Under the pieces are notes generated by a model. The model made no database searches. It was not told where the DNA came from and saw only the letters and a program-made list of their open reading frames with translations. The position numbers and the translations under genes were made by a program. Below are positions 41,278-49,963 of a stretch of DNA of 64,000 bases, piece by piece. Origin of the DNA: 79-D21 sp964521575. GTDB lineage: Bacteria > Synergistota > Synergistia > Synergistales > 79-D21. The stretch covers positions 28,770 to 92,769 of the forward strand of contig CAZFSR010000009.1 of NCBI GenBank assembly GCA_964521575.1, read 5' to 3'. The first letter of the stretch is position 1. Every line of letters starts with the position of its first letter.

Positions 41278-41556
41278 ATGGGCTTGGGGAGGCTGGTGGT
41301 TTCGTTCCTGGAACTGCTGGAGGCAGAGGTCCGGGCCCTGGGGGCCGGCCTTCTCGACCTGAAAATCGCCTCCATCCTCGCCTGGGTTGCCGGCTGCCTC
41401 GTTCTCCTGGGCTTTTCGCTCGTGGTGATGGGGTTCTATCTTACCTTGCGGAGCGGGATGTCCGGCCCTGCCGCGCTCGTGGTTACCGGCCTGGCGACCC
41501 TGGCCGTCTCGGGAGGACTTCTATGGAGCGCCCGGAAGATCGTCCGGCGAGCTTAG
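41278..41556 (+). CDS. YqjE-like small membrane protein (phage holin superfamily III type)
   Basis: This 92-residue protein has a short amphipathic N-terminus (VVSFLELLEAEVRALGAGLLDLK) and two membrane helices (IASILAWVAGCLVLLGFSLVVMGFYL and AALVVTGLATLAVSGGLLW) with a basic tail. The layout matches the YqjE/holin-X group. ATG 41278 has GGAGGT nine bases upstream. It overlaps the third gene by 34 bases. Confidence 0.7.
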   Translation: MGLGRLVVSFLELLEAEVRALGAGLLDLKIASILAWVAGCLVLLGFSLVVMGFYLTLRSGMSGPAALVVTGLATLAVSGGLLWSARKIVRRA

Positions 41557-41792
41557 AACAGGCAAAAGCCCGTTTCCTCGAAGAAGCGGGAAGGCTGACA
41601 CCGTCGGCATGGATCAGGGAGCACCCGGACGCCGCACTAGGCGGTGCGTTTGCGGCAGGTTTCCTCTTTGGTTGCTCCCCTGACGCGCAGGAGGCCGTGC
41701 TCCGGAACGCTCAATCGGGCTTCAAGCTGGCAGCGGCGTTCCTGGCCGGATTGAAGGATTCCGCCGGGGGACGCGAAAAAACCGAAGCCTGA
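41523..41792 (+). CDS. small helical protein with glycine-zipper segment
   Basis: This 89-residue protein is the last gene of the yqjDE-like operon. It is mainly helical with a Gly/Ala-rich hydrophobic stretch (DAALGGAFAAGFLFGCSPDA) resembling the tail segments of DUF883 proteins. GGGAGGA lies six bases before the ATG, and the gene overlaps the preceding one. I cannot assign a function; its position suggests a common role in envelope organisation or stress. Confidence 0.6.
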   Translation: MERPEDRPASLEQAKARFLEEAGRLTPSAWIREHPDAALGGAFAAGFLFGCSPDAQEAVLRNAQSGFKLAAAFLAGLKDSAGGREKTEA

Positions 41793-41800
41793 ACGAAAAA

Positions 41801-41832
41801 GCCGGCCCCGACTGGTCGGGGCCGGCTTTTTT
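41801..41832 (+). terminator. bidirectional intrinsic terminator
   Basis: A 12-bp G/C-rich stem (41801-41812 with 41815-41826) is preceded by A5 and followed by T6. It can stop both the small-protein operon and the convergent gpsA gene, whose stop codon is at its edge. Confidence 0.9.
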
Positions 41833-42860
41833 CATCCTTCTTCGGGTGTTTCCCAATCCAGCCCGGGAGGGAGTTCCGGCTTGGGGTCCCGGAGGAAAAG
41901 CGCCTCCAGGACGCGGGCCGGGGGGACGGAATCGTAAAGGACCCGGTGGATGGCCTCGGCGAGAGGCAACTCGACGTTCAGTTCCCGTGCGAGGGCGACG
42001 ACGGCCTTTACGGTAGTGGCGCCTTCGGCGACCTGCCCAAGGCTTTCGAGAGCCGCTTCGAGGGAAAGGCCTTCGCCCAGGGCAAGTCCCAGCCGGAAAT
42101 TCCGGGAGTGGTGGCTGTAGCAGGTGACCATCAGGTCTCCGACCCCCGCCAGTCCCGCGAGGGTGAGCGGGCGGGCCCCGAGACGGGCCCCCAGGCGCAT
42201 CGTTTCCGCAAGCCCGCGGCTCACGAGGGCAGCCACGGCGTTGTCGCCGAGGCCCATCGCCCGGGCCACGCCGGCGGCGACAGCCATCACGTTCTTGACG
42301 GCTCCTCCCACCTCCACGCCCACGACATCCGTACCGGTGTAGACCCGGAAGGTGCCCCCGTTCAGGAGACCCTGCCAGAGCGCGGCTTCCCCGCCGTCGG
42401 AAGAGGCCACGACCACGGCCGTCGGCTGTCCCTTGATCACTTCCTCGGCATGGCTGGGCCCGGAAAGGACGGAGTAGCGGGCCTGGGGGAGGATTTCCTT
42501 GACGATTTCGTGTATCAGCTTCCGGGAGCCGATCTCGATCCCCTTCGCCGCGTTGCAGGCGGAAAGCCCCGATGGGGAAAGCGGGGCAAGCCTCAGCAGG
42601 GTCTCACGAAGGGACTGCGTCGGGATGGCGAGGATCCACCGCCCTGAATGCGAAGCCGCTTCCCCGATATCCGAGGTGGCGTCCAGGGAGGGGTTCAGGG
42701 GTGCGTCGGAAAGATAGCGGGGGTTGTGGCCGGTGGCGTTGATGGCCCTTGCCTGGTCTTCATGGCGGCACCAAAGGACGACATCGTGTCCCCGCCTTGC
42801 CGCGAGGTCCGCCAGGGCGGTGCCCCAGCTTCCCGCACCGAAAACGGTGATCGTTTCCAT
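41832..42860 (-). CDS. gpsA: NAD(P)-dependent glycerol-3-phosphate dehydrogenase
   Basis: GpsA makes sn-glycerol-3-phosphate from dihydroxyacetone phosphate, the backbone for phospholipids. It has the N-terminal TVFGAGSWGTALADLAARRGHDV nucleotide site, ARYSVLSGPSHAEEVIKGQPTAVV, GVEVGGAVKNVMAVAAGVARAMGLGDNA with the catalytic Lys, and TLAGLAGVGDLMVTCYSHHSRNFRLG. The start is ATG 42860, preceded by GGAGGGA; the product is 342 residues. An extended -10 lies at 42907-42915. Confidence 0.95.
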   Translation of the reverse strand: METITVFGAGSWGTALADLAARRGHDVVLWCRHEDQARAINATGHNPRYLSDAPLNPSLDATSDIGEAASHSGRWILAIPTQSLRETLLRLAPLSPSGLSACNAAKGIEIGSRKLIHEIVKEILPQARYSVLSGPSHAEEVIKGQPTAVVVASSDGGEAALWQGLLNGGTFRVYTGTDVVGVEVGGAVKNVMAVAAGVARAMGLGDNAVAALVSRGLAETMRLGARLGARPLTLAGLAGVGDLMVTCYSHHSRNFRLGLALGEGLSLEAALESLGQVAEGATTVKAVVALARELNVELPLAEAIHRVLYDSVPPARVLEALFLRDPKPELPPGLDWETPEEG

Positions 42861-42906
42861 TCGGATCCCTCCAGGATGGGTGTGTTTGCCGAACCGGGAC
42901 GAGTTC

Positions 42907-42915
42907 ACTTTAGCA
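42907..42915 (-). promoter_or_regulatory. extended -10 promoter of gpsA
   Basis: On the minus strand TGC-TAAAGT lies 47 bases before the gpsA ATG and fits the TGC-TAnAnT pattern seen elsewhere in this window. Confidence 0.45.
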
Positions 42916-42982
42916 CGAAACCCGATGTGGGTGCCGGCAGGAATTTCGGTGGGAGAACCCTAAACAAAAGGGCAAAGTATCC

Positions 42983-43037
42983 TGTATAATCAACCGGATT
43001 TTTGGGGACTCATCCCCGGAACAGGGGCATCGTCCCC
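42983..43037 (+). promoter_or_regulatory. carAB promoter and structured leader
   Basis: TG-TATAAT (42983-42990) should start transcription near 42997. The leader can form two small hairpins (43004-43008 with 43013-43017; 43024-43027 with 43034-43037) or one alternative pairing of GGGGAC (43004-43009) with GTCCCC (43032-43037), just before the RBS GAAGGAGG. Confidence 0.5.
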
Positions 43038-43054
43038 GAAGAAGGAGGATCCCA

Positions 43055-44095
43055 ATGGAACGTTTGACACTCACCCTGGGTGACGGCACGGCGTGGACGG
43101 GCTTTTCCGCCAATGGCCTACTGGAGGCCGAAGGAGAGGTTGTCTTCACGACCGCCAGCTGCGGTTACCCCCAATCGTTGACGGACCCTTCCTACAACGG
43201 GCAGGTCCTGGTTTTTGCCTTCCCGCTGGTGGGCAACTACGGGGTGGACGAAGACAGGCTGGAAAGCGGAAGACCGTGGGTGAGGGCGGTCCTTGCCGGG
43301 TCCCTCACGGGGGAGACGCGGCTGGGGCCGAGGGTCGAGGAGTGGCTGGCCCGTTGGGGAATTCCGGCGGTCACGGGTGTCGACACAAGGGCTCTCATCA
43401 GGCACCTGCGGGAAAAGGGAACCGCCATGGGACGGCTGTCCGCCAGGGCGGAACCTCCAACGGGGACGGACCTCCCCCACGACCTGGCGATCCAGGTTTC
43501 CGTCCCGGAACTGAAGGTACACAACGAATCGGGTGGAGGGCCGCGCATCGCCCTGCTCGATTACGGGGTAAAGGCCAACATCATCCGCGAGCTTGTCCGG
43601 AGGGGCTGCACCGTTTTCCAGTGTCCGGCCGGCCTTGACGCGGCCGACATCCTGTCCCTTCGGCCGGACGGCGTGATCCTGAGCAACGGCCCGGGAGATC
43701 CGGCCTGGCTGGTTTCCCAGGTGAAGGCGGTCTCGAACCTCCTCGGCCGGATCCCGCTCTGGGGCATCTGCCTGGGGCTGCAGGTGATGGCCCTGGCTGC
43801 CGGGGCGAAAACCTACAAGCTGCCTTACGGCCACCGCGGAGTGAACCATGCCGTCGCGGAGACGGGAGGCCGCAAAGGCTGGATCACCAGCCAGAACCAC
43901 GGCTACGCCGCCGACGGGAAAAGCCTGCGGGGCACGGGGTTTTCCGTTTCCCTGGTCCACCTGGGGGACGGCAGCGTGGAGGGCATCAAAAGCGAGCGGC
44001 ACCGGGCCTGGGCGGTACAGTTTCATCCTGAGGCCTGCGCCGGGCCGCGCGACACGGGGTTCCTTTTCGACGAATTCCTGGAGGGGCTGAAATAG
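43055..44095 (+). CDS. carA: carbamoyl-phosphate synthase, small (glutaminase) subunit
   Basis: CarA hydrolyses glutamine and passes ammonia to CarB for carbamoyl phosphate synthesis (arginine and pyrimidines). The N-terminal domain has GEVVFTTASCGYPQSLTDPSYNGQVLVFAFPLVGNYG; the class I amidotransferase domain has LSNGPGDP, IPLWGICLGLQVMALAAG (nucleophile Cys239), KLPYGHRGVNHAV and AVQFHPEA (catalytic His). It is 346 residues, slightly shorter than the E. coli protein. GAAGGAGG precedes the ATG. It directly abuts carB. Confidence 0.96.
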   Translation: MERLTLTLGDGTAWTGFSANGLLEAEGEVVFTTASCGYPQSLTDPSYNGQVLVFAFPLVGNYGVDEDRLESGRPWVRAVLAGSLTGETRLGPRVEEWLARWGIPAVTGVDTRALIRHLREKGTAMGRLSARAEPPTGTDLPHDLAIQVSVPELKVHNESGGGPRIALLDYGVKANIIRELVRRGCTVFQCPAGLDAADILSLRPDGVILSNGPGDPAWLVSQVKAVSNLLGRIPLWGICLGLQVMALAAGAKTYKLPYGHRGVNHAVAETGGRKGWITSQNHGYAADGKSLRGTGFSVSLVHLGDGSVEGIKSERHRAWAVQFHPEACAGPRDTGFLFDEFLEGLK

Positions 44096-47000
44096 ATGAA
44101 AACGTCCATGACGAAAACGATCCAGAGCGTACTGATCCTGGGGTCCGGCCCGATCCGCATAGGCCAGGCCGCGGAGTTCGACTATTCCGGGAGCCAGGCC
44201 TGCCGGGCGCTGCAGGAAGAAGGCGTTCGCGTCATCCTCCTGAACAGCAACCCCGCGACGATCCAGACCGATCCGGGGCTGGCCGAGGTGATTTACCTTC
44301 GTCCGCTGACCCCGGAGGTGATCGAGGATATCCTGAAGGCCCACCGTCCGGACGGGGTCATCGCGACCCTGGGCGGGCAGACGGCGCTCAACCTCCTGGT
44401 GGAACTCCACCGGCGGGGAACGTGGGAGCGCTACGGGACTCTCCCCCTGGGAACGCCTCCCGAAACGGTGGATCGGGCGGAGGGGCGGGAGCCTTTTCGC
44501 GACCTGATGAAGTCTATCGGGGAACCGGTCGTGGAAAGCCGGATCGTGACGAAGCCGCAGGAGGCCCTGGAGTTTGCGGGAACCGTGCCGTTTCCCCTGG
44601 TCATCCGGCCTGATTTCACCCTGGGCGGGACGGGAGGCGGCGTGGCTTTTGACGAAAGCTCGCTTGTCGAACGGGTGCTGGAAGGCGTCGCGGCTTCCCC
44701 GACGAACCGGGTGTTGGTGGAACGATATCTTTCCGGCTGGTACGAAGTCGAGCTGGAAATCGTCAGGGACGGGTTCGGGAACGCCCTTTGCGTCTGCGGC
44801 ATGGAGAACGTCGACCCGATGGGGATCCATACCGGGGACAGCGTCGTGGTGGCGCCGGTCCTGACCCTGAGTGACAGCCAGTGGCAGCGGCTGAGGACGG
44901 CGGCCCTGCGTATCGTCGAGGCCCTGGATGTCCGGGGAGCCTGCAACGTCCAGTTCGCGGCCTCTCCCGACATGGAGGAATACGCGGTTATCGAGGTGAA
45001 CCCGAGGGCCAGCCGGTCCAGCGCCCTGGCCAGCAAGGCCACGGGCTACCCCATCGCCCGCATGGCCGCCAAGATCGCCCTAGGGAAATCCCTGGCCGAG
45101 ATGCCCAACCCTGTGACGGGGGTCGGGAGCGCCCTCTCGGAGCCGGCCCTGGACTACGTGGCGGTGAAGTTTCCCCGCTGGCCTTTCGACAAGTTTCCCG
45201 ACGCAGATCCCACCCTTGGCACCAGGATGAAGTCGACGGGAGAGGTGCTCGCCCTGGGGCCGAATTTCGCCCAGGCTCTCCTGAAGGCCATGCGGTCCGT
45301 GGAGTGGGGCGGGGGCCTCAGGCCGGCCGGGTGCCAGGAAATGCCGGATCGGGCTCTCTGGGCGGAGGTTGGCCGGGCGACCCACAGGCGGCTCTGGTTC
45401 GTCTTCGAGCTGCTTCGCAGGGGCGAGGAGGTGGAAACCCTGGCGGAGGCCAGCGGGATCTCGCCGTTCTTCCTGCGCCGGATGAAAGAGGTCGTCGATG
45501 CCGAGAAGCGCCTGTCGGAAACAGGACTTGACGACCCGGAGGCGCTGGCCCTGGCAAAGCGGCTCGGGCTTGCCGACCGGGACATTGCCGCCCTCCTGGG
45601 GATTCCCGAGACGGAAATCCGCGCGAGGAGGCTCGCGCTGGGCATCGAGCAAGGTTACCGCGAGGTGGACGGCTGTGCGGGAGAGACGCCTGCGGGATCG
45701 AAATACCTTTACGGTGCCTACGGCGTGGAAGGCGACGGATCGGGTGGAGACAAGGCGCCGGCCGTCGTGGTGCTGGGTTCGGGGCCGATCCGGATCGGCC
45801 AGGGGGTCGAGTTCGACTACTGTTGCGTGAAGGCGGTCGAAGCCCTGAAAACGATGGGGATCCGGGCCGTCATGGCGAACAACAACCCCGAAACGGTCAG
45901 CACGGACCACGACCTTTCCGATGCCCTCTACCTCGAGCCCCTGACGGTGGAGGATGCCCTGCCCATCGTCCAGAGGGAACTGGCCCGGGGGGTTTTCGCG
46001 TCCTACGGAGGGCAAACCGCCCTGAAGCTGGGAATGGAACTGGCGAGTGCCGGCGTCCCGCTGCTGGGGACGGGGCTCCAGGCGATCGAGGCCGCTGAGG
46101 ACCGGGGGCAGTTCTCGGCCATCCTGAAGGACCTGGGGATCGCCCAGCCCGAGGGAGGAGCGGTCCGGTCGGTGGAAGAGGCCCTCGAGCTTGCTTCGCG
46201 TCTCGGCTATCCTCTCATGGTCCGCCCGAGTTTCGTGATCGGGGGCCTGGCCATGGCCCTGGTCGAAAGCGAGCCCGACCTGCGCGAGGTCCTTGCCCTG
46301 GCCTTCGAGGCCATGCCGGGGCAGTCGGTCCTTGTCGACCGTTTCATTTCCGGGACGGAATACGAGCTGGACGCGGTCTGTGACGGTGGAGACATCCTGG
46401 TCCCGGGAATCTTCGAGCATCTCGATCCGGCCGGCATCCACTCGGGGGATTCGATGGCCGTTTTCCCGGACCTCTCCCTGAGCCCGGCCCGGCGCGAGGA
46501 AATGATGCGCGTCGTTTCTTCGATCGCCGAGGCTCTCGATGTGCGGGGACTCCTGAACGTCCAGTTTGTCGAGAACGGAGGGAAGCTCTACGTCATCGAG
46601 GCGAATCCCCGGGCCAGCCGGACGGTCCCGATCGCGGGAAAGCTCACCGGCATCCCCCTGGTGGACCTGTCCGTCAGGGTTTCCCTCGGGCAGCGGCTCC
46701 GGAACCTCGGGGTGCCGCTCGGGCTGCTGCCTCCCAGGGGGCCCCTGGGGGTCAAGGTCCCCGTTTTTTCCACGGAAAAACTGCCGGGCGTCGACAGTCG
46801 CCTGGGTCCGCAGATGCAGTCCACCGGCGAGTCCTTGGGAGTGGGGGAGTGCGTCTCCACGGCATTGTGGGAAGGCATCCGAGGGGCGGGATGGGTTCTT
46901 CCCGACCGGGGAAGGGTCCTGGTTTCGGTGAATGACTCTTCCAAGCCGGGAGCCTGCAGCGTCGCCGCGACGCTCTTCGGCCTGGGATGGGAGATCGAGG

Positions 47001-47266
47001 CGACTGCCGGGACCGCCGGGTTTTTCAGGCGGTGGGGGCTTCCCGCAGCGGCGGCGGAAAAGGGCGAATCCCTCGTGAGCGCCCTCCGCGAACGCCGCTG
47101 GGACCTCGTGGTGAATGTCGCCGGTTCCCGCCTGGGGGCCCTGAAGGACGGTTATGCCATCCGGAGGGCGGCGATCGAAACCGGGATTCCCTGCGTCAAC
47201 AGTTTGCCGGTCGCCTCCGCGCTGGCCCTGGCCCTGGCCGTCCGGCGTGGTAACATGAAGCCCTAG
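44096..47266 (+). CDS. carB: carbamoyl-phosphate synthase, large subunit
   Basis: This 1056-residue synthetase has two ATP-grasp halves: the first begins SVLILGSGPIRIGQAAEFDYSGSQACRAL with RPDFTLGGTGGG and NPRASRSSALASKATGYPIA; the second begins VVLGSGPIRIGQGVEFDYCCVKAVEAL with RPSFVIGGLAM and NPRASRTVPIAGKLTGIPLVDL. An oligomerisation segment lies between them and an MGS-like allosteric domain at the end (RVLVSVNDSSKPGACSVAATLFGLGW onward). The ATG follows the carA stop codon without a gap. The product is carbamoyl phosphate. Confidence 0.97.
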   Translation: MKTSMTKTIQSVLILGSGPIRIGQAAEFDYSGSQACRALQEEGVRVILLNSNPATIQTDPGLAEVIYLRPLTPEVIEDILKAHRPDGVIATLGGQTALNLLVELHRRGTWERYGTLPLGTPPETVDRAEGREPFRDLMKSIGEPVVESRIVTKPQEALEFAGTVPFPLVIRPDFTLGGTGGGVAFDESSLVERVLEGVAASPTNRVLVERYLSGWYEVELEIVRDGFGNALCVCGMENVDPMGIHTGDSVVVAPVLTLSDSQWQRLRTAALRIVEALDVRGACNVQFAASPDMEEYAVIEVNPRASRSSALASKATGYPIARMAAKIALGKSLAEMPNPVTGVGSALSEPALDYVAVKFPRWPFDKFPDADPTLGTRMKSTGEVLALGPNFAQALLKAMRSVEWGGGLRPAGCQEMPDRALWAEVGRATHRRLWFVFELLRRGEEVETLAEASGISPFFLRRMKEVVDAEKRLSETGLDDPEALALAKRLGLADRDIAALLGIPETEIRARRLALGIEQGYREVDGCAGETPAGSKYLYGAYGVEGDGSGGDKAPAVVVLGSGPIRIGQGVEFDYCCVKAVEALKTMGIRAVMANNNPETVSTDHDLSDALYLEPLTVEDALPIVQRELARGVFASYGGQTALKLGMELASAGVPLLGTGLQAIEAAEDRGQFSAILKDLGIAQPEGGAVRSVEEALELASRLGYPLMVRPSFVIGGLAMALVESEPDLREVLALAFEAMPGQSVLVDRFISGTEYELDAVCDGGDILVPGIFEHLDPAGIHSGDSMAVFPDLSLSPARREEMMRVVSSIAEALDVRGLLNVQFVENGGKLYVIEANPRASRTVPIAGKLTGIPLVDLSVRVSLGQRLRNLGVPLGLLPPRGPLGVKVPVFSTEKLPGVDSRLGPQMQSTGESLGVGECVSTALWEGIRGAGWVLPDRGRVLVSVNDSSKPGACSVAATLFGLGWEIEATAGTAGFFRRWGLPAAAAEKGESLVSALRERRWDLVVNVAGSRLGALKDGYAIRRAAIETGIPCVNSLPVASALALALAVRRGNMKP

Positions 47267-47297
47267 GGAGGAATCGCCGTTCTTGGAGGTGACACGG

Positions 47298-48980
47298 ATG
47301 GGCGGGTTCAGGTCCCTGTTGCGGGACGTTCTTGGCGGGTTGCTTATCCTGGCGCTTGTCGCCGCCTCTCCTGCGGGCGGGGCGGAGTTCAAGCCGGAAA
47401 ACGCGAGAGGACCCCGGATCGGGGAGCTCTACATGGTTGTCGTCCGAGACCCGGACGCCGCGATCCTCGCCCTCGAGCGAGGGAAACTGGACGTCCTGGG
47501 AGACGTGACGCGCCCTTCGGATATCCGCAGGATTTCCAAGGATCCCCGCTTCGGGCTTTCCATGGCGCAGGGGTTTCACATGGCGCAGGTGGGTTTCAAC
47601 CTCCGAAAGTCGCCCTGGAATTCGCCGGAGTTGAGGAAAGCCGCAGCCATGGTCATCCCGAGGGATCGCCTGGTGCGGGAGCTTTTTTCGGGTTACTCGG
47701 CCCCGCTGACGACCTTTCTCCCCCCCGTTTCGCCCTATTGCGAGAAGACCGCTGCGGCTCCCCGCTTCGATGTGGAGGGGGCCAGGGCCTTGCTGAAACA
47801 GGCGGGCTGGTCCTGGGACGCCTCGGGAACGCTTGTCCCTCCCAGGGGGAAGGGACCCCTGGCTCCTGCCACTCTCCTTTCCCCCACGGCCGGGGTGGCC
47901 CCGACCACGGCGGAACTGGCCGACCGGATCGCGGGGGCCCTGAGGGGACTGGGAATCCCGGTCAAGGCGGAGCCCATGGACTTTGCGGCCATGATCCAGC
48001 GGATCGACGAACGCCGATTCGACCTTTACCTCATGGCCTGGCAGCTTGGAAGGGATCCTGACAGCCTGTACTCGTTCTACCACTCCACGATGGACGTCAA
48101 GGGAGGGTACAACCAGACGGGGCTCAAGGACGCAAAGGTGGACCGCCTGCTGGAGGATCTTCGCTATGCCCCGGACGAACCTTCGGCCCGCAAGGCCGCA
48201 ACCGAGGCACAGAAGGCCCTGGCGGATCGTCTGCCGATCATCCCCATCTACACGCGGTACTCGATCGCCGCGGTTTCGAAAGGCTGGAAGGGGACGATCT
48301 CCACGAAGGTCGCGACGGCCGACAACACCTGGAGCCTGCTGTCGATGGCCCCCGCTTCAGGCGCCATGCGGCCCCTCTACTGGGCCCTCGGGGACGAGCC
48401 CAGGACCCTGAACCCCTTCACCGCAAGCACCGCTACCGACTGGCAGGTCCTTGGGCTAGTCTACGACACCCTCCTGGCGGTGAACCCGAATGACCTGACC
48501 GACCTGCCCTGGCTGGCCCGAACCTGGAAGGTCGAGACGACAAGCGGTGCCGGAGGGCCCCGCACTCGCCTTTCCTTCACCCTCCGCAAGGACGTTCGCT
48601 GGCAGGACGGGAGCCCCTTCACCGCGAAGGACGTCAAGGCGACACTGCTCTTCATGCAGAAGAACTCGATTCCCCGGTATTTCGATTCCGTCAGGGACAT
48701 CGAATCCGTTTCCGTCCCGGATCCTCACACTCTCGTCGTGACGATGAAGAACGCGAGTTATTGGCACCTTCACTCCATCGGCGGGCTTCCCCTCTTCCCG
48801 GCTGCACTCCTCGATCGCGTCAAGGACTGGCGTTCCTGGCAGCCCGCGCGCAACCCCGTGCCGGGAAAACCGGGACTGACGGAACTTTACGGGACGGGTC
48901 CCTTCGTCTACAGGGAAATGCGGCCGGGCGATTTCGTCCGGTTTGCCCGCAACGAGCACTTCTGGCTGATCCAGCGGTGA
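47298..48980 (+). CDS. oligopeptide-type ABC binding protein (family 5) with permuted domain order
   Basis: This 560-residue exported solute-binding protein has a signal peptide in residues ~5-29. Residues ~41-345 match what is normally the C-terminal half of family 5 proteins: AAILALERGKLDVLGDV, VGFNLRKSPWNSPELRKAAAMVIPRD, DVEGARALLKQAGWSWD, FDLYLMAWQLGRDPDSLYSFYHS and LADRLPIIPIYTRY. Residues ~357-557 match the normal N-terminal half: ALGDEPRTLNPFTAST, LVYDTLLAVNP, LPWLARTWKVE, FTLRKDVRWQDGSPFTAKDVKAT, and GTGPFVYREMRPGDFVRFARNEHFW. The order is thus swapped, as in a circular permutation. ATG 47298 has GGAGGT seven bases upstream. Two permeases and two ATPases follow. It lies 31 bases after carB. 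Confidence 0.85.
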   Translation: MGGFRSLLRDVLGGLLILALVAASPAGGAEFKPENARGPRIGELYMVVVRDPDAAILALERGKLDVLGDVTRPSDIRRISKDPRFGLSMAQGFHMAQVGFNLRKSPWNSPELRKAAAMVIPRDRLVRELFSGYSAPLTTFLPPVSPYCEKTAAAPRFDVEGARALLKQAGWSWDASGTLVPPRGKGPLAPATLLSPTAGVAPTTAELADRIAGALRGLGIPVKAEPMDFAAMIQRIDERRFDLYLMAWQLGRDPDSLYSFYHSTMDVKGGYNQTGLKDAKVDRLLEDLRYAPDEPSARKAATEAQKALADRLPIIPIYTRYSIAAVSKGWKGTISTKVATADNTWSLLSMAPASGAMRPLYWALGDEPRTLNPFTASTATDWQVLGLVYDTLLAVNPNDLTDLPWLARTWKVETTSGAGGPRTRLSFTLRKDVRWQDGSPFTAKDVKATLLFMQKNSIPRYFDSVRDIESVSVPDPHTLVVTMKNASYWHLHSIGGLPLFPAALLDRVKDWRSWQPARNPVPGKPGLTELYGTGPFVYREMRPGDFVRFARNEHFWLIQR

Positions 48981-48985
48981 CCGGG

Positions 48986-49963
48986 ATGAAAGGGTTCTGG
49001 GCCAGGCGGCTCGGCGGTGCCGCCTGCGTGGTGGCAATCGTCCTCGTGGCGAACTTCTTCCTGTTCCGGCTGATGCCGGGCGACCCAGTGACGACTGTCC
49101 TGGACCCCCGCTTTTCCCCGCAGGCCAAGGCGGAACTGGAGGCTCTTTACGGTCTCGACCGTCCCTTGGCGGTGCAGTTCTTCATCTACCTGAGAAGAAC
49201 GGCGGCCTTCGATTTCGGACTTTCTTTCGCAACGCAGCGCCCGGTGCTGGACGAGATTCTGAGCCGCCTGCCGAACACGCTTGCCCTGCTTGTCCCCGCC
49301 TATCTTCTTTCGGTCCTCCTGGGCACGGTCCTCGGGGTGCTGGCAGCGCGCAAAAGGGGGCACGCCGAGGAGAAAGCCGTGCTGGCGGCCGGGGCGATGT
49401 CCTTCTCTTTCCCCTCGTTTTTCGTCCAGATGGTCCTCCTCCTGCTCTTTGCCTACGCGATCCCCGTTTTTCCCCTGAGAGGCAGCCTTTCGATTCCGCC
49501 GCCCGAAGGGACCTGGGCCCTGCTGGCGGACCGGGCCTGGCATCTGGCCCTGCCGATCGGGTCCCTGGTCCTGCTGGGATTCGGGGGATGGGCCCTTACG
49601 GTGCGCAACCTCGTGGTGAAGGTGATGGGCGAGGATTTCATGGTGCTGGCCAGGGCCAAGGGCATCGGTGAGCGCCGCCTCTTTTGGGGACACGCCTTCC
49701 GGGCCGTCCTGCCGCCCCTCGTGACGCTCTTTCTCCTTTCCCTTCCCGGGGTGGTCTCCGGGGCCGTCCTGACGGAAACCGTCTTCTCCCTCCACGGTGT
49801 GGGCCGTTTCCTCCTGGATTCGGTTCTGGGGCAGGATTACCCGGCAGCGGGGGCGGCTTTCTACCTGCTGACACTGATCACGGTGGCGAGCAACCTGGCG
49901 GCCGATTTCCTCGTCCAGTTCACCGACCCGCGGATCAGGACGGGCGGGGGGTCGTTCCGGTGA
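48986..49963 (+). CDS. oligopeptide ABC importer permease (DppB/OppB type)
   Basis: This 325-residue permease has six membrane helices in the DppB pattern: an initial helix, then LFRLMPGDPVTTVLDPRFSPQAKAELEALYGLDRPLAVQFFIYL, and the EAA loop DFMVLARAKGIGERRLFWGHAFRAVLPPLVTLF. It ends ADFLVQFTDPRIR, the usual DppB tail. I use ATG 48986; a GTG at 48977 overlapping the previous stop codon is also possible. It overlaps the next permease gene by GTGA. Confidence 0.92.
   Translation: MKGFWARRLGGAACVVAIVLVANFFLFRLMPGDPVTTVLDPRFSPQAKAELEALYGLDRPLAVQFFIYLRRTAAFDFGLSFATQRPVLDEILSRLPNTLALLVPAYLLSVLLGTVLGVLAARKRGHAEEKAVLAAGAMSFSFPSFFVQMVLLLLFAYAIPVFPLRGSLSIPPPEGTWALLADRAWHLALPIGSLVLLGFGGWALTVRNLVVKVMGEDFMVLARAKGIGERRLFWGHAFRAVLPPLVTLFLLSLPGVVSGAVLTETVFSLHGVGRFLLDSVLGQDYPAAGAAFYLLTLITVASNLAADFLVQFTDPRIRTGGGSFR

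Noticed and set aside
43118..44830. A 570-codon open frame on the minus strand
   Set aside because: It is the complement of carA and the start of carB.
45080..47392. A 770-codon open frame on the minus strand opposite carB
   Set aside because: carB is unmistakable on the plus strand; the long antisense frame is a by-product of G+C-rich codon use and shows no domain or RBS.
47283..48980. Binding-protein fragments as a frameshifted pseudogene or two separate genes
   Set aside because: The frame is continuous over 560 codons with one signal peptide and no internal RBS/ATG at the junction, so a single permuted protein is the simpler reading.
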